Source: Xylanibacter ruminicola
GTDB taxonomy: Bacteria; Bacteroidota; Bacteroidia; Bacteroidales; Bacteroidaceae
Assembly (NCBI RefSeq): GCF_900107775.1
Contig: NZ_FNRF01000005.1
Coordinates: forward strand, 173,852-237,851
Direction of reading: 5' to 3'
DNA length: 64,000 nucleotides
In this document: positions 50,120 to 58,528 of the stretch, in pieces
Layout of the letters: the number at the start of each line of letters is the position of its first letter
Position numbering within the stretch: the stretch's first letter is position 1
Notes under the pieces: model-generated
What the model was told of the DNA's origin: nothing
What the model saw: the letters and a program-made list of their open reading frames with translations, nothing else
Database searches by the model: none
Program-made: the position numbers and the translations under genes

Positions 50120-50440
50120 TTACTTGCCCTGCTGGGTGCTTGCCATATCTTTGTAAACCGATGTCTTCTCGACGGTAACAACCACGTCGCGAGCAATCTT
50201 GATGTCGACTGTGTTCTTAGCCAGGTCGATGCTCTTAACTGTGCCGTGGATACCACCACCGGTAACAACCTCGGTACCTTCCGAAAGTTCGTTCTGGAAC
50301 TTCTGGATTTCCTTCTGTTTCTTCTGCTGTGGGCGGATCATGAAGAACCACATGATGGCAAATACGGCTACCATCATGATAATCATGCTCATACCGCCAC
50401 CGTTCTGTGCTGCCTGTGCAGCGAGTACAAAATTAGTCAT
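50120..50440 (-). CDS. yajC: Preprotein translocase subunit YajC
   Basis: A 106-residue protein with one membrane helix (about 18-37, MSMIIMMVAVFAIMWFFMI) followed by RPQQKKQKEIQKFQNELSEG and a small beta domain (VVTGGGIHGTVKSID), the YajC signature. It is an accessory of SecDF. The start overlaps nusB by 8 bases. Confidence 0.94.
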   Translation of the reverse strand: MTNFVLAAQAAQNGGGMSMIIMMVAVFAIMWFFMIRPQQKKQKEIQKFQNELSEGTEVVTGGGIHGTVKSIDLAKNTVDIKIARDVVVTVEKTSVYKDMASTQQGK

Positions 50441-51419
50441 GTTTCTTTGTTATAATTTGTTTTTTGGGTTTATATTCTCTCTCCTTCTTAGGCTCGATGA
50501 ACTTAGCCAGGCGTCCGCTCTCAACCAGGTTGCGGGCGATGCCATCCAGCATACCGTTAATGTAGCCGGCGCTCTTGGGGGTAGAGTAGAACTTGGCAAT
50601 CTCAACGTACTCGTTGATGGTTACGCTGATGGGCACGTTGGCCAGGGTCATCATCTCGGCGATGGCAATCTGCATCAGGATGATATCCATGTAAGCCAGA
50701 CGTGAGAAATCCCAGTTACGCGAAGCCTCGCTCATGTAGCGCTGGTACTCGTCGGCATTCATGATGGCTGCACGGAACACCTTGCGCGCAAAGTCCTTCT
50801 CCTCTTCGCTGTCCCACTCGGGCAACAACTCCTGCTTGGGGCCGTTAGCCTCGTCGAAACGCTTGATGGTCTTCAGTACAAATGTATCAACGATGGTCTT
50901 ATCGTCGTTCCAGTACAGGCTCTGGTCCTCCAGAATAGCGTCGAGCTCGTCGTTGTCCTGAATCAGGGTGCGATATATCTTGCGCCAGAACTCACGGTCG
51001 ATATCGTAGCTATCCTCGGGGTTGTTCATATACTCCTGGTAAACCTCGCTCTGCTCAATCTTCTCGAGCAGCGATGCTACAAATGCGGCATTCTCGTCCC
51101 AACCGCTCTTCTGGGTGCTGATAAAGTCGTTAAGCTGCTTATTCTCGGCCAACTGAATGGCAAAACGGTTCAATACAAAACGCTGCGATGGCTCGGGTGT
51201 GCCTTCACGCTTGGCACGCTGTACCATCACCTCCATACGGCGGCTTGCTTCTTTATTTACGGCCACCATCAGGGCCAGCATGTAGTTGTAGAGGTCATAA
51301 GCTTTCGAGAGACTGAAAAATAACTCTTTTTCAGCCGTGTCGATGTTCTTGTTACCGTTTTGATAGTAGGCGTAGGTTAACTGAACAATCTTAATTCTGA
51401 TAATTTCTCTGTTAATCAT
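50433..51419 (-). CDS. nusB: Transcription antitermination factor NusB (long form)
   Basis: A 328-residue protein. The C-terminal ~140 residues are NusB (FARKVFRAAIMNADEYQRYM, MQIAIAEMMTLANVPISVTI, NEYVEIAKFYSTPKSAGYING). The N-terminal ~170-residue helical extension (starting INREIIRIKIVQLTYAYYQN) is characteristic of Bacteroidota, about twice the length of E. coli NusB. It acts in rRNA antitermination. It heads the operon nusB-yajC-ybbR-coaE-DUF5606. Confidence 0.93.
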   Translation of the reverse strand: MINREIIRIKIVQLTYAYYQNGNKNIDTAEKELFFSLSKAYDLYNYMLALMVAVNKEASRRMEVMVQRAKREGTPEPSQRFVLNRFAIQLAENKQLNDFISTQKSGWDENAAFVASLLEKIEQSEVYQEYMNNPEDSYDIDREFWRKIYRTLIQDNDELDAILEDQSLYWNDDKTIVDTFVLKTIKRFDEANGPKQELLPEWDSEEEKDFARKVFRAAIMNADEYQRYMSEASRNWDFSRLAYMDIILMQIAIAEMMTLANVPISVTINEYVEIAKFYSTPKSAGYINGMLDGIARNLVESGRLAKFIEPKKEREYKPKKQIITKKHD

Positions 51420-51481
51420 CTCACTTGATGTTTTTTATTATTATACCTATTTATATATAAACTTTTCGTTTAAATCGGCTG

Positions 51482-51489
51482 CAAAATTA
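51482..51489 (-). promoter_or_regulatory. Promoter box TAATTTTG for the nusB operon
   Basis: The minus-strand TAATTTTG followed by CAGCC lies 62 bases before ATG 51419. Confidence 0.68.
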
Positions 51490-51572
51490 GTAAAAAAGGT
51501 CGGAATAAGCAAGAAAAATACAGAAAATTGAGGTTTTTTAGCCAAATATTTGGTTGGTATCAAAAAAAGTAG

Positions 51573-51580
51573 TACCTTTG
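51573..51580 (+). promoter_or_regulatory. Promoter box TACCTTTG for the rplY operon
   Basis: TACCTTTG followed by CACC gives an 89-base leader before L25. The leader contains a CGGC-TTCGT-GCCG hairpin near its 5' end, which could be a regulatory or stability element. Confidence 0.72.
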
Positions 51581-51669
51581 CACCGCTTTTTCGGCTTCGT
51601 GCCGAGATTCGTGTGATGGCGAATTAAGCAAAACGTAAATTTTTAAACTTAATTTAGAGTAACACATTT

Positions 51670-52266
51670 ATGAAAGAAATTAGCGTAAGTGGCCAGAAGC
51701 GTGCCACAACTGGCAAGAAGGCCAGCAAGGAAATGCGTAAGGAGGGTCTTGTACCTTGTAACATGTACGGTGAGGCAAAGGGTGAGAACGGTCTGCCCGT
51801 TTCAATGTCTTTTGCTATTCCTGCTTCACAGCTCCGTCGTGTTGTTTATTCACCTGATGTTTATGTTGTAAACCTGACTATCGATGGTGAGGCTCACAAG
51901 GCTGTAATGAAGGAGCTCCAGTTCCACCCAACAACAGATGCTCTGCTGCACGTTGACTTCTATGAGGTAAACGAGGAGAAGCCAATCACAATTGGTATCC
52001 CTGTTAAGCTCGTTGGTCACGCTCAGGGTGTTCGTGATGGTGGTCGTCTGAGCCAGGCTGTTCGCACACTGAACGTAACAGCTCCTTACAAGCAGATTCC
52101 TGAGGTTCTGAATGTAGACGTTACAGAGCTCAAGCTCGGTAAGGCTATCAAGGTAGCTGAGCTGAACTTCGATGGTCTGCAGATCGCTACTCCTGCTCAG
52201 GTTGTAGTATGCTCAGTTAAGGCTACACGTGCTTCTCGTTCTGCAGCTGCCCAGGCTGCTGAGTAA
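51670..52266 (+). CDS. rplY: 50S ribosomal protein L25 (Ctc type)
   Basis: A 198-residue L25/TL5/Ctc protein: the N-terminal 5S-rRNA-binding domain ([20 protein letters not shown], then VPCNMYG) and the C-terminal Ctc domain ([20 protein letters not shown]). It ends in an Ala-rich tail. It binds 5S rRNA in the large subunit. The gene leads the string L25-pth-S4 protein. Confidence 0.95.
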   Translation: MKEISVSGQKRATTGKKASKEMRKEGLVPCNMYGEAKGENGLPVSMSFAIPASQLRRVVYSPDVYVVNLTIDGEAHKAVMKELQFHPTTDALLHVDFYEVNEEKPITIGIPVKLVGHAQGVRDGGRLSQAVRTLNVTAPYKQIPEVLNVDVTELKLGKAIKVAELNFDGLQIATPAQVVVCSVKATRASRSAAAQAAE

Positions 52267-52286
52267 TTTATCTAATTCGTTTGCGA

Positions 52287-52859
52287 ATGGATAAGTACTT
52301 GATTGTTGGACTGGGAAATATCGGCGACGAGTACGAGAACACCCGCCACAATACAGGCTTTATGGTATTGGATGCTTTTGCCAAGGCATCCAATATTCAT
52401 TTTGAAGATAAACGCTATGGTTTTGTGGCCGAAACATCGCTGAAGGGCCGTAAGGTTATCCTGCTTAAGCCATCCACCTACATGAACCTGAGCGGTAACG
52501 CCGTTCGTTACTGGCTGAATAAGGAAAATATCGAACAGAACCGTTTGCTGGTTATCAGCGACGATGTGGCTCTGCCTCTCGGTGCTTTCCGCTTGAAGGC
52601 TGGTGGCTCTAATGGTGGACATAATGGATTGGGCCATATTCAGCAGCTCATCGGACAGAACTATGCTCGCTTGCGTATGGGTATCGGCAACGATTTTCCA
52701 CGCGGCATGCAGGTGGATTGGGTGCTCGGCAAGTACGACGAGGAGGATATGAAAACCCTCGCACCAAGCATCGATACTGCTTGCGAAATTATCAAGAGCT
52801 TTGTGTTGGCTGGTATCGATATCACTATGAACCAGTTTAACAAACTGGGTAAGAAATAG
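52287..52859 (+). CDS. pth: Peptidyl-tRNA hydrolase
   Basis: A 190-residue Pth: [20 protein letters not shown] with the catalytic His of [23 protein letters not shown] (catalytic Asp), and [13 protein letters not shown]. It frees tRNA from dropped-off peptidyl-tRNA. ATG 52287 (MDKYLIVG) is preferred over TTG 52281. It lies 20 bases after L25 and 3 bases before the S4 gene. Confidence 0.96.
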   Translation: MDKYLIVGLGNIGDEYENTRHNTGFMVLDAFAKASNIHFEDKRYGFVAETSLKGRKVILLKPSTYMNLSGNAVRYWLNKENIEQNRLLVISDDVALPLGAFRLKAGGSNGGHNGLGHIQQLIGQNYARLRMGIGNDFPRGMQVDWVLGKYDEEDMKTLAPSIDTACEIIKSFVLAGIDITMNQFNKLGKK

Positions 52860-52862
52860 TTT

Positions 52863-53243
52863 ATGGAAGAAGCAAGAATTGACAAGTGGCTTTGGGCATC
52901 GCGTATCTTTAAGACCCGCTCTATTGCAGCCGATGCTTGTAAGAACGGTCGCGTTGCCATCGGTGGGGTGAACGTAAAGCCCTCGCGTATGGTGAAGGTA
53001 GGCGAGACTGTAAGCGTGCGCAAACCGCCCATTACCTACTCGTTCCGTATTCTGAAGACTATCGAACAGCGTGTAGGAGCAAAACTCCTGCCCGAAATCT
53101 ACGAGAATGTGACGGCTCCTGAGCAGTACGAACTGCTGGAGATGACGCGTATCAGTGGTTTCGTTGATCGTGCCCGTGGTACCGGTCGTCCCACCAAGAA
53201 GGATCGTCGCAGTTTGGATGCGTTTATCAGCGACATGGAATAA
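52863..53243 (+). CDS. S4-domain RNA-binding protein (Hsp15/HslR-like)
   Basis: A 126-residue protein with an N-terminal S4 domain (EEARIDKWLWASRIFKTRSI, CKNGRVAIGGVNVKPSRMV) and a basic C-terminus (DRARGTGRPTKKDRRSLDAF). Hsp15/HslR of this type binds 50S subunits still carrying peptidyl-tRNA, which agrees with the pth neighbour 3 bases upstream. Confidence 0.91.
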   Translation: MEEARIDKWLWASRIFKTRSIAADACKNGRVAIGGVNVKPSRMVKVGETVSVRKPPITYSFRILKTIEQRVGAKLLPEIYENVTAPEQYELLEMTRISGFVDRARGTGRPTKKDRRSLDAFISDME

Positions 53244-53257
53244 AAACCGAGAAAACT

Positions 53258-54250
53258 ATGACATTATTTAACATCGGACTGATCGTCGTAGGTATCATCC
53301 TCGTTATCTGGGGAGCCGATCGTATGACGGATGGAGCCTCAAAGCTGGCCCGCGACATGCGTGTGCCCGAAATCGTGATAGGTCTTACCATCGTAGCTGC
53401 CGGCACTTCGGCGCCCGAGCTGTTTGTGAGTCTGATGTCGGCCCTGAAGGGTACACCCGATCTGGCTGTAGGTAATGTGATAGGTTCTAACATCTTCAAC
53501 ACCCTGCTTATTGTAGGTTGTTCGGCTGCAGTAGCGCCAATCGCTGTGGCGCCCAACACGGTAAAGAAGGATATTCCCTTTGCTATCGGTGCCTCGTTGC
53601 TACTCTTTATGCTCTGTGCCGACGATATGGGCTCGGTACACCTGTGGGGTAACGAAATCAGTCGTTCGGATGGTATCATCCTGCTCATCGGCTTTGTGGC
53701 CTTTATGGTTTACACCTTCCAGATGGCTGCAAAAGATGGAAAGTTGGATTTCCTTGACGAGGAACTGGGTGTGGAGCGCGAAAAGCCCAAGAAGGATTAT
53801 ACGCACCTGTGGCGTAACCTGTTCTGGATTGGTCTCGGACTGGGCTGCTTAATCGTGGGCAGTCATATCTTTGTAAACGGTGCTACCTATGTGGCTTATC
53901 GTTTCGGTATCCGTCAGAGTGTGGTAGGTCTTACCATCGTGGCTGGCGGCACGTCGCTACCCGAGTTGGCTACCAGCGTGGTGGCTGCTTACAAGGGTCG
54001 TTCGGCCATGGCTATCGGAAATGTCATCGGCTCGAATGTGTTTAATATTCTGCTTATTCTCGGCATCACTTCGGTGGTTCACCCCATGCGCATTATGGGT
54101 ATCACCATCGTCGACCTGATGATGATGCTGATTAGTATTGGACTGATGTGGATATTTGCAATCACCAAGTATTTTGTATCGCGCCGCGAGGGATGGGTAC
54201 TGATACTTACCTTTATGGGCTACATGGGTTGGTTGCTGTATCTTTTATAG
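53258..54250 (+). CDS. Calcium/sodium antiporter (CaCA family, YrbG type)
   Basis: A 330-residue protein with about ten membrane helices and the two inverted alpha repeats of the CaCA family: LTIVAAGTSAPELFVSLMSA with GNVIGSNIFNTLLI, and LTIVAGGTSLPELATSVVAA with GNVIGSNVFNILLI. It exchanges Na+ for Ca2+ or other divalent cations at the inner membrane. Its stop lies 8 bases before the preQ1 riboswitch, so it may share a transcript with the queuosine genes. Confidence 0.94.
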   Translation: MTLFNIGLIVVGIILVIWGADRMTDGASKLARDMRVPEIVIGLTIVAAGTSAPELFVSLMSALKGTPDLAVGNVIGSNIFNTLLIVGCSAAVAPIAVAPNTVKKDIPFAIGASLLLFMLCADDMGSVHLWGNEISRSDGIILLIGFVAFMVYTFQMAAKDGKLDFLDEELGVEREKPKKDYTHLWRNLFWIGLGLGCLIVGSHIFVNGATYVAYRFGIRQSVVGLTIVAGGTSLPELATSVVAAYKGRSAMAIGNVIGSNVFNILLILGITSVVHPMRIMGITIVDLMMMLISIGLMWIFAITKYFVSRREGWVLILTFMGYMGWLLYLL

Positions 54251-54257
54251 TGGATAA

Positions 54258-54293
54258 CAGGGGTACTTGAACACCCCCTTTAAAAAAACAAGA
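54258..54293 (+). promoter_or_regulatory. PreQ1-I riboswitch
   Basis: P1: AGGGG (54259-54263) pairs with CCCCT (54275-54279). The loop contains CTTG (54266-54269), which pairs with CAAG (54289-54292) at the end of an A-rich tail (TTTAAAAAAACAAG), forming the H-type pseudoknot of class I preQ1 riboswitches. The pairing ends 4 bases before the transporter ATG, so ligand binding should block initiation. The two genes that follow, a queuosine-precursor transporter and queF, support this strongly. Confidence 0.88.
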
Positions 54294-54296
54294 AAT

Positions 54297-54992
54297 ATGG
54301 AAAAATTAAAAGACAATCAGAGGATCAGTGTGCTGTTTATGTTTTACGGCATACTGTTTTGCGTGTGCCTGATTACGGCAAACGTATTGGAGACAAAACA
54401 GATTTCGTTTGGACCTGCTAACATGACGGCTGGACTCATTGTGTTCCCCGTAAGTTACATCATCAACGATGTGGTTTGCGAGGTGTGGGGATACCGTCGT
54501 ACGCGTCTGCTCATCTGGCTGGGCTTTGCCATGAACTTTATGTTTGTGGTGTTTGGTGCCATCGCCGACTGGATTCCTGGTGCCTCGTACTGGCATGGCG
54601 AGGAGGGATTCCATCAGATTTTCGGATTGGCGCCTCGTATCGCCGGTGCATCGTTCCTGGCTTTCCTGGCAGGATCGTTTATGAATGCCTACGTGATGAG
54701 TAAGATGAAGTTGAGTTCGAACGGTAAGAATTTCTCGGCACGTGCAGTGATGAGTACTGTCTGGGGTGAGCTTACCGACTCAATCATCTTCTTCCCCCTG
54801 GCGCTGGGTGGTGTTATCCCCTGGGAGGAGATGCCATCGCTGGTTATCACACAGGTAACACTGAAGACGGTTTACGAAATCATTGCACTTCCTGTAACCA
54901 TCCGTGTGGTAAACTTTACCAAGAAGCACGACCACGAGGATGTGTTCGACAAGGATGTAACGTACAACATCTTCAAGGTCAAGGAACTATAG
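54297..54992 (+). CDS. Queuosine precursor transporter (YhhQ family)
   Basis: A 231-residue protein with about six membrane helices: VLFMFYGILFCVCLITANVL at the start, then TAGLIVFPVSYIINDVVCEVWG (the family's FPxxxxxxDxxxExxG block), SKMKLSSNGKNFSARAVMST and WGELTDSIIFFPLALGG. YhhQ/QPTR proteins import preQ0 or preQ1. ATG 54297 is used; a TTG 30 bases upstream lies in the riboswitch loop. queF follows within about 60 bases. Confidence 0.93.
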   Translation: MEKLKDNQRISVLFMFYGILFCVCLITANVLETKQISFGPANMTAGLIVFPVSYIINDVVCEVWGYRRTRLLIWLGFAMNFMFVVFGAIADWIPGASYWHGEEGFHQIFGLAPRIAGASFLAFLAGSFMNAYVMSKMKLSSNGKNFSARAVMSTVWGELTDSIIFFPLALGGVIPWEEMPSLVITQVTLKTVYEIIALPVTIRVVNFTKKHDHEDVFDKDVTYNIFKVKEL

Positions 54993-55055
54993 TGTTTAAT
55001 GTTTCGCTCGAGCTTTGCTCGCTTTTACAAAGCTTTAGCGACTAAAAGAATGTTT

Positions 55056-55517
55056 ATGATGAGAGAACAAGAAGGTTTGCAGGCACTCGGTAAGAAGACT
55101 GAGTACAAGAGTGATTATGCACCCGAGGTGCTTGAGACGTTTATGAACAAGCATCCTGAGAATGATTATTGGGTGCAGTTCAACTGTCCTGAGTTTACAT
55201 CGTTGTGCCCTATCACGGGTCAGCCTGATTTTGCTGAGATCAAGATTATGTATATTCCGGGTGAGAAGATGGTGGAGAGTAAGAGTTTGAAGCTCTATCT
55301 GTTCAGCTTCCGTAACCATGGTGATTTCCATGAGGACTGTGTGAATGTGATTATGAAGGACTTGGTTCGTCTCATGGATCCCAAGTACATCGAGGTAATC
55401 GGTCTTTTCACTCCCCGTGGTGGTATCAGCATTTACCCCTACGCCAACTACGGTCGCCCCGGCACCAAATTCGAAACCCTCGCCGAACAAAGACTAATGA
55501 ATCACACTTTCAAATGA
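55056..55517 (+). CDS. queF: NADPH-dependent preQ0 reductase QueF
   Basis: A protein of about 153 residues of the short (type I) QueF class: [19 protein letters not shown], then [16 protein letters not shown] with the catalytic Cys, [20 protein letters not shown] with the conserved Glu and His, and [16 protein letters not shown]. It reduces preQ0 to preQ1. The frame is open from 54999, but those residues ([15 protein letters not shown]) are not QueF-like and lie over an imperfect hairpin; ATG 55050, 55056 or 55059 are the plausible starts. It is controlled by the upstream preQ1 riboswitch in a feedback loop. Confidence 0.92.
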   Translation: MMREQEGLQALGKKTEYKSDYAPEVLETFMNKHPENDYWVQFNCPEFTSLCPITGQPDFAEIKIMYIPGEKMVESKSLKLYLFSFRNHGDFHEDCVNVIMKDLVRLMDPKYIEVIGLFTPRGGISIYPYANYGRPGTKFETLAEQRLMNHTFK

Positions 55518-55580
55518 TTTGATTAGTTAGTTCGCGGAAACGAAAAAGTAGTCCTCGCGTGGGTCGAAAAAGAAAGTAGT

Positions 55581-55997
55581 CCCAAAAACGTCCTGGCTCG
55601 GAGGCCGGATGTCCGATTATCGTAATCATTCGGAGAACTCGCTTCGCTCAAACAGCTCCTCATGTCGATTTGCTTGTCTCGCTTACGCGATACAAGAATC
55701 GAAAATGATTCCGATAATAGTACATCCTATAAATACCTCCTCGTGCGGAATGTTTTTGGGATTACTTTCTTTTTCTCTAGTTACTTTTGTCTTACGCACT
55801 TCTTCGTTGGGATAAAACGTTCGAAAACATTCCGCACGAGGAGGTCTTTAGAGGAATGCAAATTCTTTGAATCAACATTGAGTCTCTGATTGCGGAACGC
55901 AATCTGAGCAACGAAATACGAAAAGCTGTTTGAGCGTAGCGAGTTCTTTGAGTGATTTGAAGAATTTGTGTGCCGGCCTCCGAGCTCAGGACGTTTT
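55581..55997. repeat. Nested long inverted repeat (~417 bases)
   Basis: Three sets of arms face each other. Outer: AAAACGTCCTG with CTCGGAGGCCGG (to 55608) against 55973-55997, with a one-base insertion. Middle: 55634-55657 against 55924-55947, one mismatch in 24. Inner: 55735-55756 against 55824-55845, 22 bp perfect (starts ACCTCCTCGTGC). Small local hairpins occur between the arms, such as GATTGCG-GAA-CGCAATC. No convincing gene or transposase lies inside. It fills most of the 620-base gap 55518-56137. Confidence 0.88.
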
Positions 55998-56098
55998 CGC
56001 ACCTTTCTTTGATTCGTTTCTTTCGGTGTCGAAAGAAATGAATGCGCTAAAAAACATAAAAATATTAGTAATAATACCGCTATGTGCAGAAAAAGTGC

Positions 56099-56106
56099 TA
56101 TATTTG
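56099..56106 (+). promoter_or_regulatory. Promoter box TATATTTG for the carboxyltransferase gene
   Basis: TATATTTG followed by CATTC lies 31 bases before ATG 56138, beyond the end of the long inverted repeat. Confidence 0.7.
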
Positions 56107-56137
56107 CATTCAAATTTTGAAAATAAGCTTATAAAAT

Positions 56138-57919
56138 ATGGCAAAAAAGAAGATTCAATTCAGTCTCGTTTACAGAGACATGTGGCAGAGTTCAGGCAAA
56201 TTCCAGCCTCGTAAAGACCAGCTGGAACGCATTGCGCCCGCCATTATCGATATGGGCTGTTTTGCCCGAGTAGAAACCAATGGTGGTGCCTTTGAGCAGG
56301 TGAACCTGATGGCAGGTGAGAATCCTAACCTGGCTGTTCGTGCTTTCTGTAAGCCTTTCAACGAGGTTGGCATTAAGACTCACATGCTGGATCGCGGTCT
56401 CAACGCACTCCGTATGTATCCTGTACCCGATGATGTTCGTGCACTGATGTATAAGGTTAAGCACGCTCAGGGTGTAGATATCACTCGTATCTTCTGTGGA
56501 TTGAACGATACCCGTAATATCATTCCAAGTATCAAGTGGGCCAAGGAGGGTGGTATGACACCTCAGGCTACATTGTGTATCACCACTTCGCCAGTTCACA
56601 CCGTTGAGTACTATGCTGCTATTGCCGACGAGGTAATCGCTGCTGGTGCCGAGGAGATCTGTTTGAAGGATATGGCTGGTATCGGTCAGCCTGCTATGCT
56701 GGGTAAGCTTACCAAGGCTATCAAGACCAAGCACCCCGATATCATCATTCAGTACCACGGACATTCAGGTCCTGGATTGTCGATGGCATCTATCCTCGAG
56801 GTTTGTAACAATGGTGCCGACGTGATCGATACTGCTATCGAGCCTCTGTCATGGGGTAAGGTTCACCCAGATATCATCTCGGTTCGTTCGATGCTGAAGA
56901 ACGAGGGCTTCGAGGTGGCCGATCTGGATATGAACGCTTATATGCAGGCACGTACGCTCACTCAGGAGTTTATCGACGACTGGTTGGGTTGCTTCATCAA
57001 CCCTGCTAACAAGCACATGTCATCACTGTTGCTTGGTTGCGGTCTGCCTGGTGGTATGATGGGATCTATGATGGCCGATCTTGGTCCTATCCAGAAGATG
57101 ATTAATAAGGAACGCGAGAAGAAGGGTGAGAACGCACTCACTATGGACGATATGCTGGTTAAGCTGTTCAACGAGGTAGAGTACGTATGGCCAAAGGTTG
57201 GTTATCCCCCATTGGTAACACCATTCTCTCAGTACACTAAGAATATCGCTCTGATGAACCTCCTCACCATGGAGCAGGGCAAGGGTCGTTACGTGATGAT
57301 GGACGATGCCATCTGGGGTATGATTCTTGGTAAGAGCGGTAAGGTGCCCGGAACAATCGCTCCCGAGCTGGTTGAGCTGGCCGAGAAGAAGGGGCTTAAG
57401 TTCACTGATGCCGATCCTCACACGCTGTTGCAGAACTCACTCGATACCTTCCGCAAGGAGATGGACGAGAACGGTTGGGATTACGGACAGGACGACGAGG
57501 AGCTGTTCGAGCTGGCTATGCACCCTGAGCAGTACCGTCCATTCAAGAGCGGTCAGGCAAAGAAGCAGCTGCTGGCTGATATCCAGAAGGCTAAGGATGC
57601 CAAGCTGGGTGGTGGTCAGAAGATTTCGCAGGAAGAGATCGACGCTATCAAGCATGCTAAGGCCGACGCTGTAAAGGCTCCTCTGGCTGGTCAGCTGTTG
57701 TGGGGCTTCGGTGGCGAAGGTGTACTGGCACCATGTGTTGAGCCATTCATCGGTCAGAAGTACAAGGAGGGCGACACCTTCTGCTATCTGCAGACCAAGT
57801 GGGGCGAGATTGTATCAATCCCTGCCGCTATGGGTGGTAAGCTGGTTGATATCAGCGTTAAGCCTGGTCAGAACATTCGTCAGGGCGACACCATCGCCTG
57901 GATTGAGCGCGAAGCATAA
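56138..57919 (+). CDS. Oxaloacetate decarboxylase alpha/pyruvate carboxylase B-like carboxyltransferase
   Basis: A 593-residue protein. The N-terminal ~280 residues are a carboxyltransferase TIM barrel: YRDMWQSS (RDxxQS), EEICLKDMAGI with the Lys that is carboxylated in the family, and QYHGHSGPG with the metal His pair. A PYC_OADA conserved domain follows (to about 490). The C-terminal ~75 residues form a biotinyl-type domain, but the usual E(A/S)MKM is QTKWG, with Lys554 in the right place and no flanking Met. It probably moves carboxyl groups between oxaloacetate and biotin. No beta or gamma subunit is nearby. Confidence 0.85.
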   Translation: MAKKKIQFSLVYRDMWQSSGKFQPRKDQLERIAPAIIDMGCFARVETNGGAFEQVNLMAGENPNLAVRAFCKPFNEVGIKTHMLDRGLNALRMYPVPDDVRALMYKVKHAQGVDITRIFCGLNDTRNIIPSIKWAKEGGMTPQATLCITTSPVHTVEYYAAIADEVIAAGAEEICLKDMAGIGQPAMLGKLTKAIKTKHPDIIIQYHGHSGPGLSMASILEVCNNGADVIDTAIEPLSWGKVHPDIISVRSMLKNEGFEVADLDMNAYMQARTLTQEFIDDWLGCFINPANKHMSSLLLGCGLPGGMMGSMMADLGPIQKMINKEREKKGENALTMDDMLVKLFNEVEYVWPKVGYPPLVTPFSQYTKNIALMNLLTMEQGKGRYVMMDDAIWGMILGKSGKVPGTIAPELVELAEKKGLKFTDADPHTLLQNSLDTFRKEMDENGWDYGQDDEELFELAMHPEQYRPFKSGQAKKQLLADIQKAKDAKLGGGQKISQEEIDAIKHAKADAVKAPLAGQLLWGFGGEGVLAPCVEPFIGQKYKEGDTFCYLQTKWGEIVSIPAAMGGKLVDISVKPGQNIRQGDTIAWIEREA

Positions 57920-58458
57920 TGGATTATCAATCTATTATAGACAAGTATTATCCGTCGGAGAATGAACTCCGGCGGATACTTTTGGTACATAGTCGTCAGG
58001 TGGCGGATAGATGCTTGAAGATTGCCAAGCAGCACCCCGAACTACGTCTGGATACCGAGTTCTTAGAAGAGGCAGCTATGCTGCATGATATCGGCATTTT
58101 TCGTTGTAACGCCCCCAGTATCGAGTGCGTAGGCACCGAACCTTACATCTGTCATGGTTATTTAGGTGGCGAGATACTGCGCAACGAGGGCTTTTTGCGG
58201 CATGCGCTGGTATGCGAGCGCCATACCGGTACTGGTCTTACCCGTGCACAGATCGAGCGCCAGCAACTGCCATTGCCACTCGATCGTTGTTATGAGCCCG
58301 AGACACTCGAAGAGCAGGTGGTGTGCTATGCCGATAAGTTCTATTCAAAGTCACATATCGCCCATGAGCGTTCGGTAGTAGAAACAGCGCAGAGTCTGGA
58401 GAAATTCGGTGCCGAAGGTGTACAGAAGTTCCTGAAATGGGTTGATATGTTCGAATAA
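57919..58458 (+). CDS. HD-domain phosphohydrolase
   Basis: A 179-residue HD protein: LVHSRQVADRCLKIAKQHPE gives the first His, EEAAMLHDIGIFRC the HD pair, and CYADKFYSKS the last Asp. It lies in the HDIG/COG1418-like group of metal-dependent phosphohydrolases acting on nucleotides or phosphate esters; the substrate is unknown. The ATG overlaps the preceding TAA by one base (TAATG), so translation is coupled to the carboxyltransferase. Confidence 0.86.
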   Translation: MDYQSIIDKYYPSENELRRILLVHSRQVADRCLKIAKQHPELRLDTEFLEEAAMLHDIGIFRCNAPSIECVGTEPYICHGYLGGEILRNEGFLRHALVCERHTGTGLTRAQIERQQLPLPLDRCYEPETLEEQVVCYADKFYSKSHIAHERSVVETAQSLEKFGAEGVQKFLKWVDMFE

Positions 58459-58515
58459 AGTAAAATTTTTGTGATAATCTCTGTTAATCTATGGCGAAAA
58501 TCGCAGAATTATTTG

Positions 58516-58523
58516 TAATTTTG
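58516..58523 (+). promoter_or_regulatory. Promoter box TAATTTTG abutting the LptD GTG start
   Basis: TAATTTTG is followed by CACCC and then GTG at 58529, so transcription should begin at or within a few bases of the start codon. Confidence 0.7.
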
Positions 58524-58528
58524 CACCC

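Noticed and set aside
54267..54296. Start of the queuosine transporter at TTG 54267
   Set aside because: That codon lies in the loop of the preQ1 riboswitch, and the ten added residues do not resemble the family; ATG 54297 fits.
55581..55997. Long inverted repeat as an insertion sequence
   Set aside because: There is no transposase frame between the arms. The short frames inside are arginine/serine-rich readings of the hairpin arms. A non-autonomous element remains possible.
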